A stretch of DNA of 64,000 nucleotides from Nitrospirillum amazonense (GTDB taxonomy: Bacteria > Pseudomonadota > Alphaproteobacteria > Azospirillales > Azospirillaceae). The stretch's first letter is position 1. Each line of letters begins with the position of its first letter. The position numbers were made by a program, and so were the translations under genes. A model generated the notes under the pieces. That model had not been told where the DNA came from. It did not search any database and saw nothing but the letters and a program-made list of their open reading frames with translations. Of the stretch, positions 1 through 8,296 are shown piece after piece. Location of the stretch: assembly GCF_007828045.1 (NCBI RefSeq), contig NZ_VITN01000001.1:186001-250000 (forward strand), in the 5' to 3' direction.

Positions 1-1104
1 GACATCCGCCCGGTGATCGAGCGCATGGCCGAGTACCTGGGCGAGCCGCTGGAGGTGGTGGAGCTGGAGCGCAAGACGCCGCTGAAGCTGATCGACCGCC
101 GGCTGGAATGGAGCGACGTGCAGGCGGGCGATGCGCTGATCGCCTTTTCCCGGCGGGAAGTTCATTCCGTCCGCGAAACAATCCGTGCCAAGGGCCTGAG
201 CGCCGCCGTGATCTACGGCGCCCTGGCACCCGAGGTGCGCCGGCGGGAGGCGGAGCGCTTCACCACCGGCGAGGCCGACGTGGTGGTGGCGACCGATGCC
301 ATCGGCATGGGCCTGAACCTGCCCGTGCGCCGCGTGCTGTTCACCAGCCTGGAGAAGTTCGACGGGCATGAGGTGCGCCCCCTGTCGGGGTCGGAGGTAC
401 GGCAGATCGCCGGCCGCGCCGGCCGCTATGGCAAGTTCGAGGTGGGGGAGTATGGCGTGGTCGGGCGCGGCAGCCCCAACGCCCTGCGTCACATGTACAA
501 GGCGGCGGACGAGAAGGTCCACGCCGCCTTGTCCCTGACCCTGCGGCCCACGCGCGCCATGATGGAACGCCTGGCCACCTACGTCGGCACCGACCGCCTG
601 GTGCCCCTGGTGGACTGCTTCGCCGCCGCCGACACCAAGGCGTCGCCCTACGCCCTGGCCGATCTGGCGCCGGTGCGCAAGATGGCGGTGGCCCTGGACG
701 CCCGCCGCCTGGACTTCGACCGCCGCCTGACCCTGCTGTTCATGCCGGCGGACCTGGACCGCGAGACTGACGCCGACCTGGTCTACGGTATTTGCCGCGC
801 CCTGGAGCGGGAACAGCCCCTGCCGCTTGACAGCGTGGCCGGCAAGCGCATCGACAGCCTGGACGATCTGGGGCTGGAGGCGCAGTCGCGCATCTGCGAC
901 CTCTATTACTGGGCGACCCGCAAGTTCCGCGACATGTTCCCCGACCGCGAGGCCGTCACCGAGCGCCGCGCCGCCGTGGCCGAGCGTCTGGCCCAGGTCC
1001 TGGCCATGCGCAGCCGCGCCCGCGCCGCCGGCGAAGGGCCCCACAAGCCCAAGCCCGGCTTCCGCGGCGCCCCCCGGAAGCGCTATGGGCCGAAGCGGAA
1101 GTGA
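1..1104 (+). CDS. Suv3-like ATP-dependent RNA helicase, C-terminal part
   Basis: Only the last 367 codons are inside the window; the reading frame is open at base 1. What is visible is the second RecA-like domain of a superfamily 2 helicase: FSRREV near residue 49, then ATDAIGMGLNLP (about 97-108, motif V region) and QIAGRAGRYG (about 135-144, motif VI with the arginine finger). This combination is typical of the Suv3 family, which in mitochondria unwinds RNA for degradation and which many alphaproteobacteria carry. A helical domain follows, and the tail is very basic (many Lys/Arg after residue 345), consistent with RNA binding. The stop lies 3 bases from the convergent end of the IclR gene. 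The family call is firm; the bacterial role is inferred. Confidence 0.88.
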   Translation, partial: DIRPVIERMAEYLGEPLEVVELERKTPLKLIDRRLEWSDVQAGDALIAFSRREVHSVRETIRAKGLSAAVIYGALAPEVRRREAERFTTGEADVVVATDAIGMGLNLPVRRVLFTSLEKFDGHEVRPLSGSEVRQIAGRAGRYGKFEVGEYGVVGRGSPNALRHMYKAADEKVHAALSLTLRPTRAMMERLATYVGTDRLVPLVDCFAAADTKASPYALADLAPVRKMAVALDARRLDFDRRLTLLFMPADLDRETDADLVYGICRALEREQPLPLDSVAGKRIDSLDDLGLEAQSRICDLYYWATRKFRDMFPDREAVTERRAAVAERLAQVLAMRSRARAAGEGPHKPKPGFRGAPRKRYGPKRK

Positions 1105-1107
1105 CGG

Positions 1108-1872
1108 TCAGGCGAAACTGAGGGCATGGGAGATTGCCGCCGCCGTGCTTTGCAGCGCCGGCAAGAACTCCTCCCGCAACTGCGCCTCGGTCACACGGGA
1201 CGCATGGGTGCTGACGTTCATGGCGGCGATGATCGCCCCGCCCCGGCCGCGAATGGGCACGGCGATGGAACGCAAACCCTCCTCCAGCTCCTGATTCACC
1301 AGGGCCCAGCCCTGGCCGCCGGCCTGGCGCACGGCGGCCTTGACCGCGTCTGCCTTGATGTCCGGCGTGGCGGCCAGCACAGCGTCCAGATCGGCATCCG
1401 GCAGGGCCGACAGCAGGACCCGGCCCATGGAGGTGCGGGCGGCCGGCAGGCGGGTGCCGATGCTGATCTCGATGGACATGATGCGCTTCATCGGCACACG
1501 CACGACGTAGACGATGTCCGTGCCGTCCAGCACGGAGATGGAGCAGGATTCCTGCACCCGGCCCACCAGTTCCTGCATGAAGGGCTGGGCGACACCCGTC
1601 AGCGTCAGGGATGACAGATAGGCCAGGCCCAGGTTCAGCACCTTGGGCCGCAGGCTGAACAGCTTGCCATCAAACGCGACGTAGCCCAGGGCGCACAGGG
1701 TGTGCAGCAAGCGCCGCGCGGTGGCGCGGGTGACATCGGCACGCTTGGCCACCTGCGACAGGGTCATGGGCGTGTGGGTGGCGCCGAACGCCTCGATCAC
1801 CGCCAAGCCGCGCGCCAGCGCCCGCACGAACTCCCCACCCTCGTCACCCGCCTCACCGTCCGCGTCGCTCAT
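1108..1872 (-). CDS. IclR-family regulator of the beta-ketoadipate genes (PcaR/PcaU-like)
   Basis: This 254-residue protein has an N-terminal winged helix-turn-helix (about residues 14-75; the recognition part reads [16 protein letters not shown]) and a C-terminal IclR effector domain with typical [12 protein letters not shown] and [14 protein letters not shown] segments. The family binds aromatic-pathway intermediates such as beta-ketoadipate or protocatechuate and usually activates pca or pob operons. It is divergent from pcaF, with 255 bases between the two starts that hold two 15-bp palindromic boxes. The context makes a PcaR/PcaU/PobR-type role likely. Which ligand it senses cannot be read from sequence. 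Confidence 0.88.
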   Translation of the reverse strand: MSDADGEAGDEGGEFVRALARGLAVIEAFGATHTPMTLSQVAKRADVTRATARRLLHTLCALGYVAFDGKLFSLRPKVLNLGLAYLSSLTLTGVAQPFMQELVGRVQESCSISVLDGTDIVYVVRVPMKRIMSIEISIGTRLPAARTSMGRVLLSALPDADLDAVLAATPDIKADAVKAAVRQAGGQGWALVNQELEEGLRSIAVPIRGRGGAIIAAMNVSTHASRVTEAQLREEFLPALQSTAAAISHALSFA

Positions 1873-1944
1873 GTGCCGTCCTCACCCATGCAGGAATTCG
1901 CCCCCACGGCCGTTGACAGGCCGGGGCGGGAGGTTCACTCTGAT

Positions 1945-1978
1945 GTTCATTATACGGACATTTGTACGCTAGACGAAC
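1945..1978. promoter_or_regulatory. Two 15-bp IclR-type operator boxes upstream of pcaF
   Basis: GTTCATTATACGGAC (1945-1959) and GTACGCTAGACGAAC (1964-1978) are two imperfect palindromes of the same length and form (GTnC..GnAC ends), starting 19 bp apart, about two helical turns. They resemble the 15-bp palindromes bound by PcaR/PcaU/PobR-type IclR regulators. They lie between the divergent IclR gene and pcaF and are the most likely binding site of that regulator. Seen directly: the boxes. Inferred: the binding. Confidence 0.5.
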
Positions 1979-2127
1979 AAAAAGATGCGGCTGATGAAAA
2001 ATGTCGGCCACGACTTTTCCCGGGGAGGGGACAGCCGATCAGGCCCCGCGCGATCGCCGACAGGGTGATCGCCATCCGGGCGCCAGCCAGGCCCCTTCCT
2101 TCGCGACGACGAAGGAGTGCGTATTTC

Positions 2128-3333
2128 ATGACCGAAGTCTTCATCTGCGACGCGATCCGGACCCCCATCGGGCGTTATGGCGGCGCCCTGTCGTCGGTGC
2201 GCGCCGACGATCTGGCGGCGGTACCGTTGAAGGCCCTGATGGCGCGCAACGCCAAGGCGGATTGGGACGCGGTGGGCGATGTCGTTTTCGGCTGCGCCAA
2301 CCAGGCGGGGGAGGACAACCGCAACGTGGCCCGCATGGCGGGGCTGCTGGCGGGCCTGCCGGTCGGCCTGGGCGGCACCACCGTCAACCGGCTGTGCGGA
2401 TCGGGCATGGACGCGGTGGCCATGGCCGCCCGCGTGGTGGCCCTGGGTGAGGCGGACCTGATGATCGCCGGCGGGGTGGAAAGCATGTCCCGCGCGCCCT
2501 TCGTCATGGGCAAGGCGGAGGACGCCTTTTCCCGCAAGGCCGAGATCTTCGACACCACCATCGGCTGGCGCTTCGTCAACAAGGCGATGAAGGCGGCCTA
2601 TGGTGTCGACAGCATGCCGGAGACGGGCGAGAACGTGGCCGAGGACTTCGGCATTTCCCGTGCCGACCAGGATGCCTTCGCCATCGCCAGCCAGCGGAAG
2701 GCCGCCGCCGCCCAGGCGCGCGGCCGGTTCGAGCGGGAAATCGTCCCCGTCACCATCCCCCAGCGCAAGGGCGAGCCCAAGGTGGTGGCCGCGGATGAGC
2801 ACCCCCGCCCCGACACCACGCTGGAGGCGCTGGCCAAGCTGAAAGGCGTGGTGAAGGCCGAGGGCACGGTGACGGCCGGCAACGCATCCGGCGTGAACGA
2901 CGGGGCGGCCGCGCTGCTGCTGGCATCCAGCGAGGGCGTGCGCAAGTACGGCCTGACGCCCCTGGCCCGCTTCGTCGGGGCCGCCACGGCCGGCGTGCCG
3001 CCGCGCGTCATGGGCATCGGCCCGGCGCCGGCGACGCAGAAGCTGCTGGCCCGCTTGGGCCTGACCATCGGCGACATCGATGTGGTGGAGTTGAACGAGG
3101 CCTTCGCCAGCCAGGGCCTGGCCGTGCTGCGCCAGCTGGGCATCGCCGACGACGACGCGCGGGTGAACCCCAACGGTGGCGCCATCGCCCTGGGCCATCC
3201 CCTGGGCATGTCCGGCGCCCGCCTGGTCGCCACCGCCGCCCATGAGCTGGCCGGCGGCGACGCCCGCCGCGCCCTCTGCACCATGTGCATCGGCGTGGGC
3301 CAGGGTATCGCCAGCGTCATCGAACGGGTCTGA
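2128..3333 (+). CDS. pcaF: 3-oxoadipyl-CoA (beta-ketoadipyl-CoA) thiolase
   Basis: A 401-residue thiolase, the usual length for PcaF. It cleaves 3-oxoadipyl-CoA with CoA to succinyl-CoA and acetyl-CoA, the last step of the beta-ketoadipate pathway in the cytoplasm. The nucleophilic Cys is in RLCGSGMD (about Cys90). The catalytic His is in [11 protein letters not shown] (about 356) and the second Cys in [10 protein letters not shown] (about 387); NEAFASQ is also present. The ATG at 2128 has a GAAGGAG ribosome-binding site 10 bases upstream; the frame is open further upstream but homology starts here at [13 protein letters not shown]. pcaI and pcaJ follow on the same strand, which supports PcaF over a general acetyl-CoA acetyltransferase. 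Confidence 0.9.
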   Translation: MTEVFICDAIRTPIGRYGGALSSVRADDLAAVPLKALMARNAKADWDAVGDVVFGCANQAGEDNRNVARMAGLLAGLPVGLGGTTVNRLCGSGMDAVAMAARVVALGEADLMIAGGVESMSRAPFVMGKAEDAFSRKAEIFDTTIGWRFVNKAMKAAYGVDSMPETGENVAEDFGISRADQDAFAIASQRKAAAAQARGRFEREIVPVTIPQRKGEPKVVAADEHPRPDTTLEALAKLKGVVKAEGTVTAGNASGVNDGAAALLLASSEGVRKYGLTPLARFVGAATAGVPPRVMGIGPAPATQKLLARLGLTIGDIDVVELNEAFASQGLAVLRQLGIADDDARVNPNGGAIALGHPLGMSGARLVATAAHELAGGDARRALCTMCIGVGQGIASVIERV

Positions 3334-3370
3334 TCACCCCCAGGCCCTAAGCACACCGGAGCGTAGCGAC

Positions 3371-3470
3371 GAGGCCCCGACCGGGGCCGCCGCAGGTTTC
3401 CGGGGAAGCATAGCGGACTGGAAACCGAGGACAAGCCAAGGGGCGGATGCCCCGCCGGCGTTTGAGGAAT
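3371..3470 (+). repeat. Three-hairpin intergenic repeat, copy A
   Basis: Between pcaF and pcaI. Helix 1 is GGCCCC (3373-3378) with GGGGCC (3383-3388) around a GACC loop. Helix 2 is GGTTTCC (3395-3401) with GGAAACC (3420-3426) around 18 bases ending in AGCGGACT. Helix 3 is GGGGC (3440-3444) with GCCCC (3449-3453) around a GGAT loop. The same architecture with different but still paired stem bases occurs at 8192-8296. This copy lies in the sense direction of the pca operon and ends just before the pcaI start. Confidence 0.75.
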
Positions 3471-3478
3471 AAGAACCG

Positions 3479-4165
3479 ATGTTATCCAAAGTTCGTGCTT
3501 CAGCCCTGGACGCGCTTGCCGACGTGCCGGATGGCGCCACCGTCATGGTGGGCGGCTTCGGCAACGCCGGCATGCCCATGGAACTGGTGGACGCCCTGAT
3601 CGAGCAGGGTGCGACGGATCTGACGATCGTCAGCAACAACGCCGGCAACGGCACCACCGGCTTGGCGGCCCTGCTGGCGGCGGGGAGGGTGCGCAAGGTC
3701 ATCTGTTCCTTCCCCCGCCAGACCGACAGCTTCGTCTTTGACGAGCTGTACCGCGCCGGCAAGGTGGAACTGGAGCTGGTGCCCCAGGGCAACCTGGTGG
3801 AGCGCATCCGCGCGGCCGGCGCCGGCATCGGCGGCTTCTTCACCCCCACGGGCTACGGCACGCCGCTGGCCGACGGTAAGGAAAGCCGGGTGATCGACGG
3901 CCGGGGTTTTGTCCTGGAATACCCCATCCACGCCGATGTCGCCCTGATCAAGGGCCGCCTGGCCGACCGCTGGGGCAACATGGTGTTTCGCAAAACCGCC
4001 CGCAACTTCGGCCCCATCATGGCGTCCGCCGCCAAAATCTCCGTGGCGCAGGTGGAAGAGATCGTGGAGCTGGGCGCCCTGGATCCGGAGGCCATCGCCC
4101 TGCCCGGGATTTTCGTCAGCCGCGTGGTGGCCGTGGGCAAGCACGCCGCCCGCTCGGCCGCTTGA
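3479..4165 (+). CDS. pcaI: 3-oxoadipate CoA-transferase subunit A
   Basis: A 228-residue family I CoA-transferase alpha subunit. With PcaJ it moves CoA from succinyl-CoA to 3-oxoadipate, giving the substrate of PcaF. The N-terminal glycine-rich segment VMVGGFGNAGMP (about residues 22-33) and the NNAGNG motif (about 58-63) are typical, as is the LIKGRLADRWGN segment in the C-terminal half. It starts at ATG 3479 with no strong ribosome-binding site, straight after the structured repeat, and ends 16 bases before pcaJ. The subunits of acetoacetate or succinyl-CoA transferases look similar; neighbouring pcaF and the IclR gene favour oxoadipate. Confidence 0.87.
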   Translation: MLSKVRASALDALADVPDGATVMVGGFGNAGMPMELVDALIEQGATDLTIVSNNAGNGTTGLAALLAAGRVRKVICSFPRQTDSFVFDELYRAGKVELELVPQGNLVERIRAAGAGIGGFFTPTGYGTPLADGKESRVIDGRGFVLEYPIHADVALIKGRLADRWGNMVFRKTARNFGPIMASAAKISVAQVEEIVELGALDPEAIALPGIFVSRVVAVGKHAARSAA

Positions 4166-4181
4166 GCCAGGAGTTAGAACC

Positions 4182-4841
4182 ATGAGCCACACGCCCCCCA
4201 AGTACGTCGCGTGGACCCGCGACCAGATGGCCGCCCGCATCGCCAACGACATCGAGGACGGTGCCGTCGTCAACATCGGCATCGGCATGCCGGAACTGGT
4301 CGCCGACCATCTGTCACCCAACAAGGAAATCCTGCTGCATAGCGAGAACGGCATCCTGGGCATGGGCCCCAGGCCCGCCGCCGACGCCGTGGATCCGGAC
4401 CTGATCAACGCCGGCAAGCAGCCGGTGACCCTGCTGGACGGCGGCGCCTTCTTCGACCATAGCCTGTCCTTCGCCATGATGCGGGGCGGGCACCTGGACA
4501 TCGCCATCCTGGGCGCCTTCCAGGTGGCGGAGAACGGTGACATCGCCAATTGGTCCACCGGCAAGCCCGGCGCCATCCCGGCCGTGGGCGGGGCCATGGA
4601 CCTGGTCGTGGGCGCCCGCCAGGTCTTCGTGATGATGGAGCACCTGACCAAGGACGGGCAGTCCAAGCTGGTGCACCGCTGCACCTATCCCTTGACCGGG
4701 CTGGGCTGCGTCACCCGCGTCTACACCGATCTGGCGGTGCTGGACGTGACGGCCGACGGCTTCGCCGTGCGCGAGCTGTGCCAGGGCCTGAGCCTGGATG
4801 CGCTGCAGTCGCTGTCCGGCCTGACGCTGGCGGCCGCCTGA
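4182..4841 (+). CDS. pcaJ: 3-oxoadipate CoA-transferase subunit B
   Basis: A 219-residue beta subunit of the family I CoA-transferase. The catalytic glutamate is in SENGILGMGP (around residue 49), preceded by the NIGIGMPELVADHL segment. The AGGAG ribosome-binding site at 4169-4173 lies 8 bases before ATG 4182. It completes the PcaIJ heteromer with the gene 16 bases upstream and is followed by a GC-rich hairpin. The gene set present is the lower, shared end of the beta-ketoadipate pathway; the ring-cleavage genes are not in the window. Confidence 0.88.
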   Translation: MSHTPPKYVAWTRDQMAARIANDIEDGAVVNIGIGMPELVADHLSPNKEILLHSENGILGMGPRPAADAVDPDLINAGKQPVTLLDGGAFFDHSLSFAMMRGGHLDIAILGAFQVAENGDIANWSTGKPGAIPAVGGAMDLVVGARQVFVMMEHLTKDGQSKLVHRCTYPLTGLGCVTRVYTDLAVLDVTADGFAVRELCQGLSLDALQSLSGLTLAAA

Positions 4842-4849
4842 GCCACCGG

Positions 4850-4877
4850 GCGGCTGGCGCCCCAGGGCGCCGGCCGC
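4850..4877 (+). terminator. GC-rich hairpin after pcaJ
   Basis: GCGGCTGGCGCC (4850-4861) pairs with GGCGCCGGCCGC (4866-4877) with one G-T pair and a four-base loop. It starts 9 bases after the pcaJ stop. There is no T-run, so it may be a weak terminator or an mRNA 3-prime end stabiliser. Confidence 0.4.
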
Positions 4878-5076
4878 ATCCCAAGTGGTATGGGCGGGAC
4901 AGGGAGAAGCGTAAACCACATATAAACCACCGAAGCCTTAAGCCATTGACCTAACCGGAAGATTTGGCCTGGCGGCATGTTCGTACCATTGTAGGTTGAA
5001 CGAACCTCTCGTATCCTTCAGGGCATGCTTAGGCCCCGGCATCGGCCGGGACCGTCCCGGGTGGGAAGGTGCGTCG

Positions 5077-6279
5077 GTGGACCTGGACATCCCCAGCCTG
5101 CTGGTCGTCAACACGCTGCTGCAAACCGTGGCGGCCCTGTGCCTGCTGATGGCGGCCTTATCCCTGCCCCGTCAGGCGGGCCTGTCCTATTGGGCGGCAT
5201 CCGGCTTCGCCCAGGCGGCCGGCCTGGCCCTGAACAGCCAGCCGGGCTGGCTGGGTCTGCTATCCAGCCATTTCCTGATCTTCACCGGCTATGGCCTGGC
5301 CTATGTCGGCGTGGTCCGTTTCCTGGGTCGGCCCGCGCATGAGACGTGGCCTGTGTTGGCGGCGGGCGCGCTGCTGGCGGCCATGTTCCTGTGGTTCACC
5401 GTGGTCGCGCCGGAAAGCCGGGGCCGCATCCTGGTCAGCAGCCTATTCTTCACCACCCTGTCGGCCGCCATCGCCTGGCACCTGGTGCGCCATGCGGAGC
5501 GGGATTTATGTCCCGCCGCGACCGTCACCGGCACCCTCTACGCGGCGTGGGCGCTGCTGGCCCTGGCCCGCGCCGGCTGGGCCCTGGTGATCGATTGGGA
5601 AGGGACGGCGCAGGAACCCCATGCCATGAAGGTGGCGACCCGCCTGGTCATCATCTGCGTCACCACCACCGTCACCAACGGCTATCTGTGGATGATCAGC
5701 CGGCGCCTGGATTCCGAACTGATGCAGCAGGCCCGGCAGGACCCGCTGACCGGCGTGGCCAACCGCCGGGTGCTGTGGTCGGCGGGCGAGATGGAGGTGT
5801 CGCGCGCGCTGCGCCACCACCGGGCGCTATCGTTGCTGATGATCGACATCGACCATTTCAAGGCGGTGAACGACCGCTGGGGCCACGGCACCGGTGACGC
5901 CCTGCTGGTGGCCGTGGCGGATTGCCTGACGCGGGAGCTGCGGCGCAGCGACATCCTGGCCCGGGTGGGCGGGGAGGAGTTCATGGCCCTGCTGCCGGAA
6001 ACCGGGCTGGAGGATGCCTGGGCGGTGGCGGAACGGGTGCGCCAGCAGGTGGCGGCCCTCACCCTGGACCGGCCGCAGGGGGCGGTGCGGTGCACCGTCA
6101 GCATCGGTGTCGCCACACTGGAGGCCGACGGCCATGTGTGGGAGGAACTGGTGACGGCGGCCGACCAGGCGCTGTACCGCGCCAAGGACACGGGCCGCAA
6201 CCGCACCGAAACGCTGAGCGTCGGGCCCGGTGGGCTGGAGACATCCTTGCCCTTGGCCCAGTCGGGCTGGACCGTCTGA
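5077..6279 (+). CDS. Membrane-bound diguanylate cyclase (GGDEF)
   Basis: About 400 residues. The first 190 form six or so hydrophobic helices (a membrane sensory region without a recognised name). A GGDEF domain follows, with MIDIDHFKAVNDRWGHGTGD and RVGGEEF (active site near residue 297), so it should make cyclic di-GMP from two GTP. The inhibitory site RxxD is present as RRSD five residues before GGEEF, so product inhibition is expected. No EAL domain is present. The chosen start is GTG 5077, with GGGAAGG seven bases upstream; a TTG at 4996 in the same frame is less likely. It is not obviously linked to its neighbours. Confidence 0.88.
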   Translation: MDLDIPSLLVVNTLLQTVAALCLLMAALSLPRQAGLSYWAASGFAQAAGLALNSQPGWLGLLSSHFLIFTGYGLAYVGVVRFLGRPAHETWPVLAAGALLAAMFLWFTVVAPESRGRILVSSLFFTTLSAAIAWHLVRHAERDLCPAATVTGTLYAAWALLALARAGWALVIDWEGTAQEPHAMKVATRLVIICVTTTVTNGYLWMISRRLDSELMQQARQDPLTGVANRRVLWSAGEMEVSRALRHHRALSLLMIDIDHFKAVNDRWGHGTGDALLVAVADCLTRELRRSDILARVGGEEFMALLPETGLEDAWAVAERVRQQVAALTLDRPQGAVRCTVSIGVATLEADGHVWEELVTAADQALYRAKDTGRNRTETLSVGPGGLETSLPLAQSGWTV

Positions 6280-6316
6280 TGTCCTGCAAACGAAGATCGC
6301 CCTGGGAACTATTGGG

Positions 6317-6700
6317 TCAGGGTTTGCGCGGCGGCAGCATCTCGCGCCACAGGGGCAGGCGCCGTTCCAGGTCGACGAAGGTGACCAGCGCCTCGGGGCA
6401 CTCATCGCGGTTGGGCGCCTGGGTCTGCATGGTGACGGCCGTGTTCACCAGGAAATCGAACATCTCCCCCACCTTGCGCCGCTCGTCCGCGTTGGGTGCC
6501 GTGAGGTCCAGGAGGTCCCGCACCTGGTCGGAGGCATGGTCCGTCCGCGCCGCCGCCACACCGCAGGCCTTGGCCTGCCCGATGATGGGCCCGGCCGAGC
6601 GCGCGTAGTCCCACACGTCCGCGCGGGCGGCGGCGGGCGGCAGCAGGGCGAGGACGGCGAAGGTGAAACGCGCGCGGATTTGGGGTGCCCTTCTCAGCAT
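6317..6700 (-). CDS. Small exported protein of unknown function
   Basis: 127 residues with a clear Sec signal peptide (positive MLRRAPQIRAR, a hydrophobic stretch, and an AARADV cleavage region near residue 27). The mature part is about 100 residues, mostly helical, with two cysteines (one in KACGVAAART, one in RDECPEAL) that could form a disulfide. No family is recognised. It sits tail to tail with the diguanylate cyclase and 40 bases after the 3-prime end of the aldehyde dehydrogenase on the same strand, so it could be the last gene of that transcript. Confidence 0.7.
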   Translation of the reverse strand: MLRRAPQIRARFTFAVLALLPPAAARADVWDYARSAGPIIGQAKACGVAAARTDHASDQVRDLLDLTAPNADERRKVGEMFDFLVNTAVTMQTQAPNRDECPEALVTFVDLERRLPLWREMLPPRKP

Positions 6701-6740
6701 GCCCCGAAGATAGGATGCGGACGCCGCCGACGCCAGCGCC

Positions 6741-8162
6741 CTACCCCCCGATCAACAGCTTGGTCAGCCAGCGGTGCAGGGGTTTCAGCGGCGGGCGGGC
6801 CAGGCGGTCCAGGCGGGGGCCCTTGCGGTCGAACACCGCCTTCAGGTGGCTGAAGGTGTCGAAGCCGTCGCGGCCGTGATAGCGGCCCATGCCGCTGGGT
6901 CCGATGCCGCCGAAGGGCAGGTCCTCCACCGCCACGTGGATCAGGGTGTCGTTGACCACCACGCCGCCGGCGGCGGTGGTCTTCAGGGCCTGGTCGATCA
7001 AGGCGCGGTCACGGCCGAACAGGTAGAAGGCCAGCGGCCGGGGCCGGTCGCGCACATAGTCCAGCGCCTGGCCGACATCGTCATAGGGTATGATGGGCAG
7101 CACGGGGCCGAAGATCTCCTCCCGCTGCAGGGTGATGTCCTCGGGCGGGTCCAGCACCACGGCGGGGCCGATGTCCAGGCCCGGCACGGGCGGGCCCAGC
7201 TCACGCACCTCCGCCCCCTGCCCCTTGGCCTCCGCCACCAGCGCCGCCATGCGGGCACGGCCCGCCCCCCCGAAGACGGCGGACATGGTGCTGGCGCCCC
7301 CTTCCGCCGGGAAATAGCCAGGCACGGCCTTGCCCAGTTCTGTCACGAAATCCTGCATCCGGGACCGGGGCACCAGGGCGTAGTCGGGCGCCACGCAGGT
7401 CTGGCCGGCGTTAGTGAACTTGCCGTAGGCGATGTCGGTGGCGGCCGACGCCAGGTCGGCGTCCGGCAGCACCAGCGCCGGCGACTTGCCGCCCAGTTCC
7501 AGGGTGACGGGCGTCAGATTCTCGGCCGCCGCCTTCATCACCATGCGCCCCACGCGCGTGGATCCGGTGAACAGGATATGGTCGAAGGGCAGCCGGCCGA
7601 AGTGGGCCCCCACCTCCGCCCCACCGGAAACGACGATGGCGGTGTCAGCCCCCACCGCCTCGGCCACGATGTCGGCGATCAGCGCCGTGGTGCGGGGGGT
7701 GAGTTCCGAGGGTTTCAGCAGCACGCGGTTGCCGGCGGCCAGCGCCCCGGTCAGGGGGCCCAGCGCCAGGAACAAGGGGTAGTTCCAGGGGGCGATGACC
7801 CCAACCACGCCCACCGGCTGCGGCTGCACCCAGGCGCGGCCGGGGCCCAGGGTCAGCGGCACGGACCGGCGGCGGGGCTTCATCCAGCCCGCCAGGTGGC
7901 GGCGGGCATGGCGCAGGCCTTCCAGCGACACGAAGATTTCGGCGAACAGCGTCTCATGCGCCAGCCGGCCGCCGAAATCGGCATCCACCGCCTGGACCAG
8001 CGCGTCCTGGCGGCGGACCAGGGCCCGTTCCAGGGCCGCCAGCCAATCCCGCCGCCGGTCGGCCGGGGGAAACGCATCCTGCCGCGCCGCCGCCCGCAGC
8101 CGGTCGAAGGCCTGGGACACCGCCGCCAGGTCCCCCTCCACCCCCCGCTCCACCGCCATCAT
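6741..8162 (-). CDS. Aldehyde dehydrogenase, coniferyl-aldehyde dehydrogenase type
   Basis: About 473 residues, NAD(P)-dependent aldehyde dehydrogenase superfamily. Visible signatures are PWNYPLFLALGPL (near 112), FTGSTRVGR, the general-base Glu in LELGGKSPAL (about 221) and the catalytic Cys in NAGQTCVAPDY (about 255). The short length and the sequence around these motifs fit the coniferyl-aldehyde dehydrogenase (CalB-like) group, which oxidises coniferyl aldehyde to ferulate. Medium-chain aldehydes are an alternative. ATG 8162 has GGAGG five bases upstream and is preferred over a GTG four codons earlier. A link to aromatic (lignin-derived) catabolism is inferred from the pca genes nearby. 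Confidence 0.82.
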   Translation of the reverse strand: MMAVERGVEGDLAAVSQAFDRLRAAARQDAFPPADRRRDWLAALERALVRRQDALVQAVDADFGGRLAHETLFAEIFVSLEGLRHARRHLAGWMKPRRRSVPLTLGPGRAWVQPQPVGVVGVIAPWNYPLFLALGPLTGALAAGNRVLLKPSELTPRTTALIADIVAEAVGADTAIVVSGGAEVGAHFGRLPFDHILFTGSTRVGRMVMKAAAENLTPVTLELGGKSPALVLPDADLASAATDIAYGKFTNAGQTCVAPDYALVPRSRMQDFVTELGKAVPGYFPAEGGASTMSAVFGGAGRARMAALVAEAKGQGAEVRELGPPVPGLDIGPAVVLDPPEDITLQREEIFGPVLPIIPYDDVGQALDYVRDRPRPLAFYLFGRDRALIDQALKTTAAGGVVVNDTLIHVAVEDLPFGGIGPSGMGRYHGRDGFDTFSHLKAVFDRKGPRLDRLARPPLKPLHRWLTKLLIGG

Positions 8163-8191
8163 TCTTTCCTCCACCTTTCTAGTTTCTTTTA

Positions 8192-8296
8192 CAGGCCGGC
8201 GACCGCCGGCCCCGCAGTTTTCCGGGGAGCGTCAGCGGACTGGAAAACGAGGAAGGCAAGCGGCCGGATGGCCGCGCCCGCCGAGGGCATTCAGAA
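8192..8296 (+). repeat. Three-hairpin intergenic repeat, copy B
   Basis: Between two minus-strand genes, so antisense to transcription and touching the last codons of the receptor gene. Helix 1 is GGCCGGC (8194-8200) with GCCGGCC (8205-8211), loop GACC. Helix 2 is GTTTTCC (8217-8223) with GGAAAAC (8242-8248), 18-base loop ending in AGCGGACT. Helix 3 is GCGGCC (8260-8265) with GGCCGC (8270-8275), loop GGAT. Loops and spacing match copy A (3371-3470), while stem bases change in pairs. Confidence 0.75.

Noticed and set aside
1969-3243. A 424-codon minus-strand frame opposite pcaF
   Set aside because: Antisense shadow of a well-identified thiolase; composition is His/Gly/Gln-rich and no ribosome-binding site fits.
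3371-3470. The three-hairpin element as a riboswitch or attenuator of pcaI
   Set aside because: The second copy lies antisense to its flanking genes, so a cis-regulatory RNA specific to pca is unlikely.
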